From Sebastes aleutianus (lineage: Eukaryota; Chordata; Actinopteri; Perciformes; Sebastidae): a stretch of DNA of 64,000 nt. Of the stretch, positions 47,201-51,923 are shown in pieces. The stretch covers positions 31,198,028-31,262,027 of the forward strand of contig CAKAKS010000060.1 of the NCBI GenBank assembly GCA_916700875.1, in the 5' to 3' direction. Every line of letters starts with the position of its first letter. Within the stretch, counting starts at the first letter, position 1. Both the position numbers and the translations under genes were made by a program. Under the pieces are notes generated by a model. It made no database searches, was not told where the DNA came from, and worked only from the letters and a program-made list of their open reading frames with translations.

Positions 47201-49025
47201 TTACACTAGTTAATCACGATTAATCGCAAGTTAATCGCACACAATATGCTCAAATCATAACATGGCAAACTGCAGCCCAACAGGCAACAACAGCTGTCAG
47301 TGTGTCAGTGTGATGACTTGACTATGACTTGCCCCCAAACTGCATGTGATTATCATAAAGTGGGCATGTCTGTAAAGGGGAGACTCGTGGGTACCCATAG
47401 AACCCATTTACATTCACTGATCTGGAGGTCAGAGGTCAAGGGACCCCTTTGAAAATGGCCATGGCAGTTTTTCCTCGCCAAAATGTAGTGCGTTTGGAGT
47501 GTTATTTAGCCTCCTTTGCTACAAGCTAGTATGACATGGTTGGTGCCAGGGTTAGGATTCCCAATGGATGGATTCTTTAGGTTTTCTAGTTTCATATGAT
47601 ACCAGTATCTTCACTCTAGCTTCAAAACTGCGCCCGCTACAACCTAAAAATCGCAAGTTGCGTTAATGCGTTAAAGAAATTAGTGGCGTTAAAATTAATT
47701 TGCATTAATGCGTTATTATCACGTTAACTTTGAAAGACCTAATATATATATATACATATATATAAAACACAATTAAAAAGTGCTTCTTTTGATATAAAAA
47801 CAGAGCACAATATAAAAACACACAAAGATTAAAACGAAACAAAACACCATAAAATAATAAATAATTCACTGAAAAGCATTTTTTAAAAGCAGGTTTTTTA
47901 GCATAATAATAACATTATTCATTTTGGCCTTGTATTGGAAATTTCTCTGTATTACCTTTTCATCTCTTTTTTCCACTCTTTGTTTGTTTCTGCCTGCACT
48001 TAATCAAAACTAAGAGGTTCTAGTGTTGGGGACGCTCCTCCCCTGTGCATATTCATGAAGTTCTATTACTTTATGTCCGTAATGGTGATGGTGATGTTTT
48101 AATTCTTAATTGCAAACAAACAAATTAACAAAATGCAGTGCAGAGCTTTTTAATCCATCTGCACTTAAACTGCGTTAGCACACAATGATGAAGTGACTTT
48201 GACAAACATTAATGCAAATTACACAACTCAAATATGTTTCAAGAGTCTGCTAATTGATTTTCGTACCATTAGAAAATGAATGGAGACCAATGGCTGCCTG
48301 GAACAGTAGAAATAATAATTTACAGTATGCATTTGAATATAGTTGGTTCTGTATTTAAGGAGCTAAGACTTGCAAACACACTGGTATGGCCCTTTGAGTT
48401 GTACTGCTCCAAATACTCTGTGAATATCAGTTAACACAGACTACAGAGATCACAAGTGAAAGGAGTGAGGTGTTTCCATATTTCCTAAATGCTGTAGCCA
48501 GTGTCTCTGCTTCCACCATGTTTGTGTCACATACCTCAACAGGGGGCAGTGGTGCAATAAACGTTCCTCCTGCCAGCGGACTCGAACCGGCAGCCCTCCA
48601 GTCTCCGCCCCAGTACGAGAAGGGGGAGGAGGAGGAGGAGAAGGCGGCAGGCGAGTGGGGCAGGGTGAAGGATAGGGAGGGGGAGAGGGGCAGCGAGCGG
48701 GGCATGGGGGGCGTGCCGGGCCCTTTCCTGGAGCCCTTTTGCTTGTGCTGTTTCTGCTGCTGGCACAAGGTGAGGGAGGGGGAGACAGCCAGGGAGAGGG
48801 GGAAAGGGTGAGGCGGGGTGCCGCTGGCCCGACGGCCACAGGTGTGTGGCGGGCCCAGGGCGGGATGAGGGAGGAGGGAGAGCGAGAGGGACGGAGGCAG
48901 CGAGCGGGGCCGGGGACAGGGGGGGTTACTCACGGATTGTCGGAAGGGTTGAATTGGGGCAGTGGGAGGGACCTCCATGCTGGGCTGCTTCCCAGTGGCT
49001 ATACTCTTCCGTCGGGCGCGATGAT
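11140..49025 (-). CDS. syngap1: syngap1, synaptic Ras GTPase-activating protein (17 exons, both ends incomplete)
   Basis: The spliced minus-strand exons encode a SynGAP-family protein with the order PH, C2, RasGAP, disordered region, coiled coil. The family stimulates GTP hydrolysis on Ras and Rap at the postsynaptic density. SYNGAP1, rather than DAB2IP or RASAL2, is indicated by stretches such as KDMFYVSRPPLARSSPAYC, SSDITEP, LSVNKSVSM, ERTVAWVSNMPHLSADIES and RCAERGREDIADRL. Exon boundaries: 48934-49025, 42311-42432, 32366-32519, 31894-31992, 29025-29264, 27210-27545, 26946-27090, 26314-26458, 25927-26163, 24603-24804, 23546-23748, 23083-23281, 22125-22760, 20312-20755, 18496-18669, 17601-17812, 11140-11212. 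They sum to 3,713 nt, about 1,237 codons, with no internal stop or frameshift. The mammalian protein is about 1,340 residues, so roughly 100 N-terminal and a few tens of C-terminal residues are missing. Teleosts usually carry two copies (a and b); I cannot tell which this is. Confidence 0.95.
11221..11243. repeat. GA microsatellite forming the polypyrimidine tract of exon Q
   Basis: GA repeats on the plus strand are CT repeats in the syngap1 transcript. They end 9 bases before the first base of exon Q and so take the place of the pyrimidine tract. Confidence 0.85.
11244..12295. other. intron P-Q, downstream part; no gene seen
   Basis: No repeat family or exon recognised. Confidence 0.4.
12296..12301 (-). 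promoter_or_regulatory. candidate polyadenylation signal AATAAA (minus strand)
   Basis: On the minus strand the sequence reads TTATTTATGGAATAAAACAT, with T- and GT-containing sequence following (CACTTATGTTTG). It lies 5.3 kb beyond the TAA formed at the exon P donor and upstream of exon Q. It could end a transcript that retains this region. AATAAA also occurs by chance in AT-rich DNA. Confidence 0.3.
12302..14100. other. intron P-Q sequence or alternative 3' UTR; no gene seen
   Basis: This is AT-rich with no obvious repeat family except a 25-base poly-T (12330-12354; poly-A on the minus strand) and a short TA run near 13710. No exon with splice sites and matching frame was seen. It would be 3' UTR if transcripts terminate at the AATAAA at 12296-12301, otherwise intron. 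Confidence 0.4.
14101..15301. mobile_element. 1.2-kb foldback element in intron P-Q
   Basis: The left arm 14246-14360 (including TTTCCACGCTTCCCATTCA, TGTAAGCAGC, TTCTGGTAGCGTGGCG) is an inverted copy of 15003-15112. The outer arms 14101-14215 and 15220-15301 (GTGTCATT-GTACGCCA) also pair, more divergently. The centre (14400-15000) is non-coding. The long subterminal inverted repeats make this a foldback MITE. Confidence 0.75.
15302..17600. other. intron P-Q, upstream part; no gene seen
   Basis: The sequence looks unique, without terminal inverted repeats or tandem arrays that I can identify. Open frames here are short and without family resemblance. The first bases (17600-17597) contain the donor GTAA that also forms an in-frame stop after exon P. 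Confidence 0.5.
17601..17812 (-). CDS. syngap1: syngap1 exon P: coiled-coil region
   Basis: Acceptor CTCTGCCTTAG then GTAAAGGAG; donor ATTAGCAG followed by GTAATTGG. It enters in phase 0 and leaves with two bases. It encodes VKEYEEEINSLKDRLSMSHK, KLEEYERRLLTQEQQTNKIL and a heptad-like continuation ending KDSQIKGIIS. If the donor is not used, the donor sequence itself makes the frame AGC-AGG-TAA, so the protein would end ISR-stop with TAA at 17599-17597. The usual continuation is R-L-M, supplied by exon Q. Confidence 0.95.
17853..18181. mobile_element. TIR element in intron O-P, 41 bases from the exon P acceptor
   Basis: TTAACCCTCTGAGACCC (17853-17869) is mirrored by GGGTCTCAGAGGGCACCGGGTTAA (18158-18181). 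An internal block (GATAGCAGG-CAACAGTAG, CACATAGAAGTGGTGTACAT) recurs at 50394-50520. The element ends close to the splice acceptor and may supply branch-point sequence. Confidence 0.65.
18182..18495. other. intron O-P sequence; nothing recognised
   Basis: Unremarkable AT-rich intron with no repeat ends or exon signals noted. Confidence 0.4.
18496..18669 (-). CDS. syngap1: syngap1 exon O: start of the coiled-coil region
   Basis: Acceptor TTTCTTCCCAG then GGCTCCCAGG; donor GACAGG followed by GTAGGTATC. It is 174 nt, phase 0 at both ends, 58 codons. It encodes GSQAPSSLNPPTPANERTVA, then WVSNMPHLSADIESSRIDRE and EFKLKEYSKSMDESRMDR. This block is nearly identical to mammalian SYNGAP1 and leads into the trimeric coiled coil known for the mammalian protein. 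Confidence 0.96.
18879..20213. mobile_element. 1.3-kb TIR element in intron N-O, with ATT duplication
   Basis: GGGCCTCATGCAAGAAC (18879-18895) is inverted perfectly at 20197-20213. ATT flanks both ends (18876-18878, 20214-20216). A second element (19460-20080) is nested inside. Related copies are at 24424 (left end only) and 30834-31465. No transposase is seen. Confidence 0.8.
19460..20080. mobile_element. hAT-like non-autonomous element nested in the previous one
   Basis: It starts TAGGGATACTAATTTTGAA and ends TTAACATCCCCACTA. ACCGATAACCGACCCGTTAAC lies near the left end, with a mirrored TAACCGACAGCATTAATC on the right. A second copy is at 39073-39828 inside another element. Confidence 0.65.
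20312..20755 (-). CDS. syngap1: syngap1 exon N: Gln/Pro/Ser-rich disordered exon
   Basis: Acceptor TTCTTCCTAAG then GATAACCTCC; donor AAACAG followed by GTAACATCTG. It is 444 nt, phase 0 at both ends, 148 codons. It begins DNLQQQQQMMGMTSQ (mammals: DNLQHML) and carries QLSVSAAAAPAALAK, RPPSGNLLQSPESGYG and a Gln-rich tail before HLLKPTMSKQ. RPPSGNLLQSPE and LKPTMSKQ match conserved SYNGAP1 blocks. Glutamine homopolymers are encoded mostly by CAG/CAA and could be length-variable. Confidence 0.93.
20933..22030. repeat. intron M-N with hAT-like MITE remnants
   Basis: Blocks near 21120-21230 (AACCAGCAAATCCTCAC) and 21838-22030 (GGATATCTTTGGTTTTGGACC, then a TTAG-rich end) belong to the small MITE family also found at 8393 and 36311. 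Between 21240 and 21830 I recognise nothing. Confidence 0.45.
22125..22760 (-). CDS. syngap1: syngap1 exon M: large low-complexity exon (Ser/Gly/Gln rich)
   Basis: Acceptor CTTATTATTAG then GTGCTCAGTG; donor GTGCAG followed by GTACATGTA. It is 636 nt, phase 0 at both ends, 212 codons. It opens VLSVNKSVSMMDLQDSRMNS and contains a Gly/Ser-rich stretch, RLSQLSQMGTTTDSLS, a six-Gln run, YPLSFQNPLFHLATADGP, a four-Gln run and SIIHSHSYSDDYSRAEYGRR. Mammalian SYNGAP1 has a long poly-His run near this place; here only LHHQHS remains. The region is expected to be disordered. The donor (GTACAT) is weaker than the others. Confidence 0.94.
23083..23281 (-). CDS. syngap1: syngap1 exon L: KDMFYVSRPP block of the disordered region
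   Basis: Acceptor CTGTTCTCCAG then CTCTATAGAT; donor CCTAAG followed by GTGAGTTTTACC. The first base completes Ser (DLN-S-SID). It encodes SSIDITRLPSPT, then a fish-variable segment and SKDMFYVSRPPLARSSPAYC, TSSSDITEPDPK. RLPSPT is a proline-directed phosphorylation-type pattern also present in mammals. These blocks are specific to SYNGAP1 within the family. Confidence 0.95.
23546..23748 (-). CDS. syngap1: syngap1 exon K: segment following the RasGAP domain
   Basis: Acceptor TTGAACCACAG then GATGCCATC; donor CTTAATAG followed by GTAGGCC. It enters in phase 0 and leaves with two bases. It begins DAIIKLGPLPRLLNDISMAL with the Arg-Asn-Pro block shared by SYNGAP1, followed by QRQPSHQTDRVQERQAD and a segment ending NLMMRDLN. 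The central portion (about 25 residues, Arg/Ser/Gln rich) is poorly conserved. Confidence 0.93.
23749..24602. other. intron J-K; contains a broken TIR copy at 24424-24513
   Basis: GGGCCTCATGCAAGAAC at 24424-24440, followed by about 75 bases, matches the left end of the 18879 element (including GTGATTTAGGAGAACTTGCC) and then stops abruptly. The rest of the intron shows nothing recognised. Confidence 0.6.
24603..24804 (-). CDS. syngap1: syngap1 exon J: last part of RasGAP domain
   Basis: Acceptor CCTCCTGCAG then GTTTGGCAAT; donor AGCAAG followed by GTAAAAACC. It completes Lys with its first base and encodes 67 codons, leaving in phase 0. Visible: FGNKEEYMCFMNEFLEMEWG, SMQQFLYEIS, GFEGYIDLGRELSILHSLLW and EVIAQLSK. 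SMQQFLYEISN is closer to SYNGAP1 than to DAB2IP or RASAL2. Confidence 0.96.
24805..25380. other. intron I-J, no feature recognised
   Basis: AT-rich intron. The decayed LINE remnant that follows it is listed separately. Confidence 0.4.
25398..25512 (+). pseudogene. LINE remnant: reverse-transcriptase YADD box fused to a 3' tail
   Basis: The plus-strand frame reads PDFLFCLYADDTVIYYC, the FADD/YADD catalytic block of LINE reverse transcriptases. It is followed within 10 bases by AGAATCAGAATCAGGAATAC and TTTATTGAATTTCCGGGGGG, a sequence known as the 3' end of a widespread teleost LINE family. Everything between the catalytic box and the tail is deleted. Confidence 0.65.
25927..26163 (-). CDS. 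syngap1: syngap1 exon I: RasGAP domain core with FLR motif
   Basis: Acceptor CCCCTTCACAG then TGTTTTCCC; donor CTCCAA followed by GTCAGTTTT. It completes Cys with its first base and leaves with two bases (AA of Lys). It encodes VFPRELKEVFASWRVRCAER, GREDIADRLISGSLFLRFLC and PAIMSPSLFNLTQEYPDEQT, then TLTLIAKVVQNLANFSK. FLRFLCPAIMSP is the signature helix of RasGAP domains. The donor has the less common GTCAGT form but is the only one that keeps frame with the next exon. Confidence 0.96.
26314..26458 (-). CDS. syngap1: syngap1 exon H: RasGAP domain
   Basis: Acceptor TCATTTGTAG then GGGAGTTCATAAGG; donor CATTG followed by GTGAGTAGTT. It enters with two bases completing Gly, encodes 47 full codons and leaves with two bases (start of Cys). 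Visible blocks are EFIRALYESEENCEVDP and DHQANLRMCCELALCKIV. The run between them (MRTPPSVLP) differs from the mammalian KCTASSLAE, a modest divergence in an exposed loop. It has no in-frame stops and matches the family closely. Confidence 0.95.
26668..26815. repeat. probable interspersed repeat in intron G-H
   Basis: GTGACCAGACGTCCCGGGTT and the repeated 'cccg' phrases that follow look like a fragment of a common fish repeat. This is from memory only; no second copy lies in the window. Confidence 0.3.
26946..27090 (-). CDS. syngap1: syngap1 exon G: RasGAP domain with the arginine finger
   Basis: Acceptor CTTTCTCCAG then GACTTCCTG; donor GCTATAG followed by GTGAGCCAG. It enters in phase 0 and leaves with one base. 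It encodes DFLSDMAMCEVDRF, then [20 protein letters not shown] and a segment ending YLKDAIG. The Arg in FRENTLATK sits where the catalytic arginine finger lies in RasGAP proteins (FRATTLA in p120GAP, by family knowledge), so the catalytic residue is present. Confidence 0.96.
27210..27545 (-). CDS. syngap1: syngap1 exon F: end of C2 and start of RasGAP domain
   Basis: Acceptor TCTCTCCAAG then GAAAAGAGC; donor GCTAAG followed by GTAGGGACA. It is 336 nt, phase 0 at both ends, 112 codons. It runs from the last C2 strands (STYLGLVSIP, GRQFVEQWYPV) through a glycine-rich loop (KGAGAGGGK) into the first RasGAP helices (RFQTMNILPMELYKEFAEY, CALVHILQSTGKAK). The glycine-rich loop is much shorter than the one in mammalian SYNGAP1. 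Confidence 0.96.
27546..29024. other. intron E-F; no gene seen
   Basis: No long repeat or exon recognised in this 1.5-kb intron. Confidence 0.4.
29025..29264 (-). CDS. syngap1: syngap1 exon E: C2 domain
   Basis: Acceptor TCTCCACGCAG then GACAACAGCC; donor CGCAAG followed by GTGACTAAG. The exon is 240 nt, phase 0 at both ends, 80 codons. It encodes the core of the C2 domain, with VDNVLKLWIIEARELPAKKR, YYCELCLDDMLYARTTSKP and FWGEHFEFNNLPAVR visible. C2 domains of this family contribute to Rap-GAP activity and membrane association. A short Ser-Ala-Ser-Gly insertion seen in mammalian SYNGAP1 before DTVFWGEH is absent here. Confidence 0.96.
29265..30690. other. intron D-E, first part; possible tRNA-like SINE fragment near 30046-30120
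   Basis: GGTGGCTCAGTTTGCTAGTG resembles a pol III A box and GTGGGCTCGAGTGC a B box, about 35 bases apart. It does not fold into a recognisable tRNA, so it is at most a SINE head. Otherwise nothing is recognised. Confidence 0.35.
30699..31690. mobile_element. TIR element in intron D-E with a nested second element
   Basis: TTAAAGCTGCACTAGGG (30699-30715) is mirrored by CCCCGTGCAGCTTTAA (31675-31690). Nested inside at 30834-31465 is a copy of the 18879 family, GGGCC-CATGCAAGAAC with its inverse at 31449-31465. The nested copy lacks a clear target duplication (GTT versus ACA). Confidence 0.6.
31894..31992 (-). CDS. syngap1: syngap1 exon D: end of PH domain
   Basis: Acceptor ATAACCTCAG then GTGACTACGG; donor AACAAG followed by GTGAGGGGAG. 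The 99-nt exon is in phase 0 at both ends (33 codons). It encodes [20 protein letters not shown] and WIENLQRAVKPNK. The conserved Trp near the end (WIENLQ) is the tryptophan of the C-terminal PH helix. It is too short to stand out as an open reading frame and was found by matching the expected protein sequence. Confidence 0.94.
32366..32519 (-). CDS. syngap1: syngap1 exon C: PH domain
   Basis: Acceptor CTCCTCCCAG then GACCCGTTTG; donor TTTGAG followed by GTGAGTATTG. The first base completes an Arg codon from exon B and the exon leaves in phase 0. It encodes [20 protein letters not shown], then an acidic segment and KPVHSSILGQEYCFE. This is a hallmark conserved block of SynGAP-family proteins within the PH domain. 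The 9.8-kb intron upstream is the longest found between coding exons here. Confidence 0.95.
33088..33810. mobile_element. TIR element in intron B-C
   Basis: GTCATACTTGCTAACCTTGA at the left pairs imperfectly with GAGGGTTGGCAAATCTGG at the right (about 33788-33808). ACCTAAAAAAATAGGGAGGA near the left mirrors TCTCCTGGGAAAATTGAGAG. A 210-codon minus-strand frame runs through it without family resemblance. Confidence 0.5.
33811..36300. other. intron B-C; no gene seen
   Basis: Includes a purine-rich stretch at 35720-36010 and otherwise AT-rich sequence. No exon with matching frame was seen. Confidence 0.4.
36311..36611. repeat. hAT-like MITE copy
   Basis: It begins AGAAACGATTAGTCCATTAA and ends AAGAAACGTTAGTTGCAGCC, roughly inverted ends. 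Its middle contains GACGTCACCTTGGGCTTT. Related to 8393, 37263 and 38212. Confidence 0.65.
36731..36909. repeat. inverted repeat with GC-rich arms
   Basis: ACTCGAATTCAGTTAGCGCA (and on through CCCCAGCGCCGGGT) at 36731-36766 pairs with 36876-36909 (CGCCGGGGTTTGCGCTGGCT, then GAATTC). It is probably part of a DNA transposon that continues to about 37240. Confidence 0.6.
37263..37516. repeat. hAT-like MITE copy
   Basis: It contains ATTTATCAAGCAAAAACTCC and AATATCTTTAGGTTTTGGAC, shared with the other small MITE copies. The ends are eroded. Confidence 0.5.
38212..38500. repeat. hAT-like MITE copy
   Basis: Contains AATTTCTTTGGGTTTTGGAC and GACGTCATGTTGGGCTTTAG, matching the 36311 copy. It abuts the TIR element starting at 38502. 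Confidence 0.55.
38502..40047. mobile_element. 1.5-kb TIR element in intron B-C with a nested hAT-like element
   Basis: AAAGGGTAACTTCAGTATTT at the left and the inverse of AAATATCAAAGCTACCCTTT at the right form imperfect 28-bp ends sharing TTTTTCAACC. Subterminal arms also pair (AATTGGTCCAGTATTGAGGG near 38595 with CCCTCAATACTGGACCAATT near 39950). A second copy of the family is at 44885-46050. Confidence 0.75.
39073..39828. mobile_element. hAT-like element nested in the 38502 element
   Basis: It starts TAGGTATGCTAATTTTG and ends TTAACATCCCTA, with internal ACCGATAACCGACCCTCGTT. The flanks ATCAGAGC (39065-39072) and ATCGACCT (39829-39836) look like an eroded 8-bp duplication. The related element at 44885 has the uninterrupted site AATCTGAGCCTGTCAG (about 45442-45457). 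Confidence 0.7.
40621..41268. repeat. 650-bp purine-only tract (GATAGAAAGAGGT-type repeats)
   Basis: Irregular tandem units such as GATAGAAAGAGGTAGAGA give a plus strand made almost only of A and G with periodic T. In the syngap1 transcript this is a long pyrimidine tract within intron B-C. Open frames across it (Ser/Leu/Phe/Tyr-rich) are artefacts. Confidence 0.9.
41366..41990. repeat. hAT-like element copy (GATTAATCG family)
   Basis: ATTTAATCGTGATTAATCGC is followed by blocks shared almost base for base with 47187-47742: CAAATCATAACATGGCAAAC, AACTGCATGTGATTATCATA, GGGGAGACTCGTGGGTACCC. The right end is eroded. Confidence 0.65.
42311..42432 (-). CDS. syngap1: syngap1 exon B: start of PH domain
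   Basis: Acceptor CCGCCCCAG then AGTTTCCTC; donor GACAG followed by GTCAGTGAGA. The exon enters in phase 0 and leaves with two bases. It encodes SFLSRRLKGSIKRAKSQPKL, then a segment containing DRTSSFRH, ILPRFRSADQD, nearly identical to mammalian SYNGAP1. This is the basic entry to the split pleckstrin-homology domain, a presumed membrane-contact surface. It is separated from exon A by a 6.5-kb intron full of mobile elements. Confidence 0.93.
42433..44884. other. intron A-B, first part; no gene seen
   Basis: Possible TIR fragment ends at 43072 (AAATGGGACATGTGAGC) and 43785 (ATATGTCCCCTTT), uncertain. A GA run lies near 44440-44453. No exon recognised. Confidence 0.4.
44885..46050. mobile_element. 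1.1-kb palindromic element in intron A-B
   Basis: The left end TAAAGGGTGACTTTGGTATT matches the 38502 family. The arms 45319-45452 and 45534-45662 are inverted copies (for example ACAGAAACTTTTATTTCTC versus GAGAAATAAAAGTTTCTGT), and 45020-45310 pairs with 45665-45945. A module starting AAAATGACGGTGCC occurs at 45486 and 45901 and inverted near 45052. The whole is close to a complete foldback. Confidence 0.8.
46051..47186. other. intron A-B, middle part; no gene seen
   Basis: No repeat ends or exons recognised. Confidence 0.4.
47187..47742. mobile_element. hAT-like non-autonomous element (GATTAATCG family), fuller copy
   Basis: It starts GGGCTGTCAATTGATT, contains ATCACGATTAATCGCAAGTT, and ends TTATCACGTTAACTTTGAAA with AGACCT. 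Ends are roughly inverted (GGGCTGTCAA versus AGGTCTTTCAA). It shares internal blocks with 41366-41990 and 59039-59350. Confidence 0.7.
47743..48933. other. intron A-B near exon A; low-complexity CT/GA-rich DNA with a SINE-like B box
   Basis: From 48610 to 48930 the plus strand is very G-rich (GGAGG, GGGAG repeats), adjacent to exon A. On the minus strand near 48570-48610 the sequence GCTGCCGGTTCGAGTCCGCT carries a perfect pol III B-box-like motif, suggesting a SINE fragment. Long open frames here are composition artefacts. Confidence 0.4.
48934..49025 (-). CDS. syngap1: syngap1 exon A (first exon found): basic linker before the PH domain
   Basis: The exon is preceded by a long pyrimidine tract ending GCCTGTTAG and followed by a consensus donor GTGAGTAACC. 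It enters with two bases of a split codon and leaves in phase 0. It encodes HRARRKSIATGKQPSMEVPP and ten further residues ending PFRQS, matching the SYNGAP1 segment that begins SRRKSVPGGKQ. RRKS is a basophilic-kinase-type motif by pattern only. The upstream exon must end in phase 1 and was not found below 64000. An ATG lies inside this exon (48978-48976), so an internal start cannot be excluded, but the conserved residues before it argue that translation begins upstream. Confidence 0.85.
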
Positions 49026-51890
49026 CTAACAGGCAGAGGAAGAAAAAAGGTGGACAGGTAAGACTCTAATACACATCAGAAGGGAAACATTCAAAGGTAA
49101 AATGAGGACAGAACAAAAAAAAAACTGCGGCGCGGAGACACAGGTAGAGCGAGAGGATGTGGGGAGAGAAAGACGAGGCCATTGTGGAAATAAAACAGCT
49201 ACGGGAGAGCTGCTATTGACAGTCTGCCTGAAGGAATGAAAGAGGGCAGGAGAGAATATATGAGAGCTAGATAGAGGTCAAAGGTGAGCGAGGCAGAAAT
49301 AAAACCATGCTGGGTCACACCCGTCCACCAGCACTGCTGCTGCTTCTACTGCTACACACATATAAGTCAAATACACCTTCATCCGTGGAGGGGAGGAGGT
49401 TGATGAAGTGGGCGAGAGACTATTGGAGGGATGGATTTTCTGTCTGGACGTCAGATGAGGCGAATGTTAACAGTCTGCATGTCGAAGGGAGGGGGAGAGG
49501 GGAGGAACCGGGAGATGCACGGATAGAGAGGAGCGAGCATTAAACAAACAAAGCACTTATTGACTTCCGTCAGCGAGTCGGTGCCTAATGCACTGAATTG
49601 GTCAGTAAGGGAATAAACTCCTGTCCTACGCTTGATGGATGACGGAGAGAGTGTAAATGTACAGTTCGAGAACACAGGAGGCCTGGTTGACCTGGCTGGC
49701 CTGTTTGACCGCTGCAACACCAACACGTTAAACCAGAGGGAATGTTGAATGCATACATATACTGCACTAACGCCTGTTTTTGTCCATGTCTTCAGCTTCC
49801 CCGTCCCTGTTGTCCTTCGACCAAATGTTGCAAAACTCAATAAAATGTCAGAGCTGTAGGTCTGTTTCTGCATCACTGTCCTCAGGGGAAATTCATGTAC
49901 ATGCAGTGTATGATGAATGTGACTTATGAGACAGCCAGTAGAAGAAAAAAACAAAAGACCACAAATGGCCCTCATGTTTCACTGAACAGATTTACAAATC
50001 TCACTGCGTGTCTATAAATCAATAACTGGTTTGGCCAGAAAATACATCTCTAACTCGCTTGTAAAATATGAAATTGAGCCACACTTGTGAGGCAAATCAG
50101 CAGAGGATTTAAGGCTGTGGCTTGACTGACCTTTAAAGGCAGACTTTAAACTCAAATAAAAAAAGCTTTCTAGCATTGTTTTGTTTTCTTTGTCATTTGT
50201 CTTCAATTTGTTTTGGGGTCTTTTAATAATAATTTCTTGTAAATGGAGTACTTTGAAACTGCTTCACTGTCGTAGCAGTTGTGCTATATAAATACATTTA
50301 CAATAAAAATATAAAATATAATTGGTCACACGCACATTGGTTCTATTTTGACTTCTTTAACCTAAAAACATTCCGCCCCCTTGTTTTTAGAGGGGTAGCG
50401 GTGGGGGACAGAGGATGTTCACGGAGAGATAGCAGGACAACAGTAGATGTCACATAGAAGTGGTGTACATCATCTGGAAGCTGGGAACCTGAAGATTAAT
50501 TTGAGATGCGGCTCAGCACTGTGTGTCAAGTTGTTCTAGTCATAAATCAGAAAAAAAAATTATCAATTAATTAAAATAAATTGTGAAAATGTATAAGGGA
50601 TTAGAACATTTAGGGTTGATACCATCTCTGCGATATTTGCATTTTTCTGTGATTGGATAGCGAGCACTTCTGTTGTGTAACAGAAACCCCCTTATTGTCA
50701 ATCTACCTAAGAAAGCCATCCATCCTCTGAATGCTCTAGGTCTCTAGTTTGTGGCTGTAAGGTTTCATGAGGCTGTGATTATCCTAGAGGTCACCACAGG
50801 TCATTTTATACAGTGAGGTCAAATTTCAAAAAATGGTCTCACTCTATGAAATGGCTCCTATGGGGACTAACATCATCACACATGAATACAGTTGGACTCA
50901 TTGGATCCACAAGAGTCTCAGCTTCACAGTGATACACAATTTATGCAATTCAAAATTGGGGACCCCAGTATGCAGAAATATTTAAATACACTATTTTAGT
51001 AGAGGTCAAAATAACACAATTATCACACAACATTTAGACATGTTAACATGACATGTTTGGAACCAATGGATAGGTAGTTAGGTTAGGTTTCCTAGTTTCA
51101 TGTGATACCATTGTAGAACCCACTACAGCCCTCTGAAAGACAGAATAGTGGCTGGCATCAGCAGATTTTAAGAGTTTATCCCCGTGTGATCCCCGCTAAC
51201 ACGGGGATAACATGCAAACTCCCCACAGAACACATTCTGTGTAGACTCTTCTGAAATACCTTATTCATATTGAGGGTTTTGTTTGAGGATTTTTGGGTGA
51301 TGATGTCAGAAAATATGGGGGGGCAAATTTAGTATAATAGTAATAGTTGTCTGGTATTTCAGAGAGACAGATATTGCCATCCCTAGAGCCAGGCAGCTAG
51401 AAGAGTACAAACATGAACAGACCAGAATATGTAAAGTTATGAGAAGTCAACAGCATGTTACACATTTCCACCAGATGAACACAAAACAATCACTTGTCTG
51501 ATAAAGACGGGGTTCATTATAATCCTTTTTATCGTCTACTACAGCAGGATGATATCAAAGCCTGCGTTACATTTCTGCACATGTTGTTCTTTCATGTCTT
51601 CCTTTCTTTGTTTTTTTTTCTCCTTTCCTCTCGCTGCATGGCCCTATCAAAGAAAAATCTACAGCGTGATGAACCTCATTTCAAACATAAGTTGGTTACA
51701 TTTGCTTGTTTGTTCTTAGTTCTTGTCTATTTCTCCAGCATAGCAGCCGATCTCACCCTGACTCTTCATGCTGTCTATCTCTCTCTCTCTCAGCCTCTTC
51801 TGTCACACACACACACCTCTTCTCTCCCACGCAGCTATTTTACATAATTCAAATAGTGCATTTATCCCTCTACCTCTCTTCAGCCCCTGA

Positions 51891-51923
<33 letters not shown>

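Noticed and set aside
48427..48933. Continuation of the exon A frame into a 183-codon open frame
   Set aside because: The consensus donor at 48933 and perfect phase with exon B end the exon. The rest is Pro/Ser low complexity without family resemblance.
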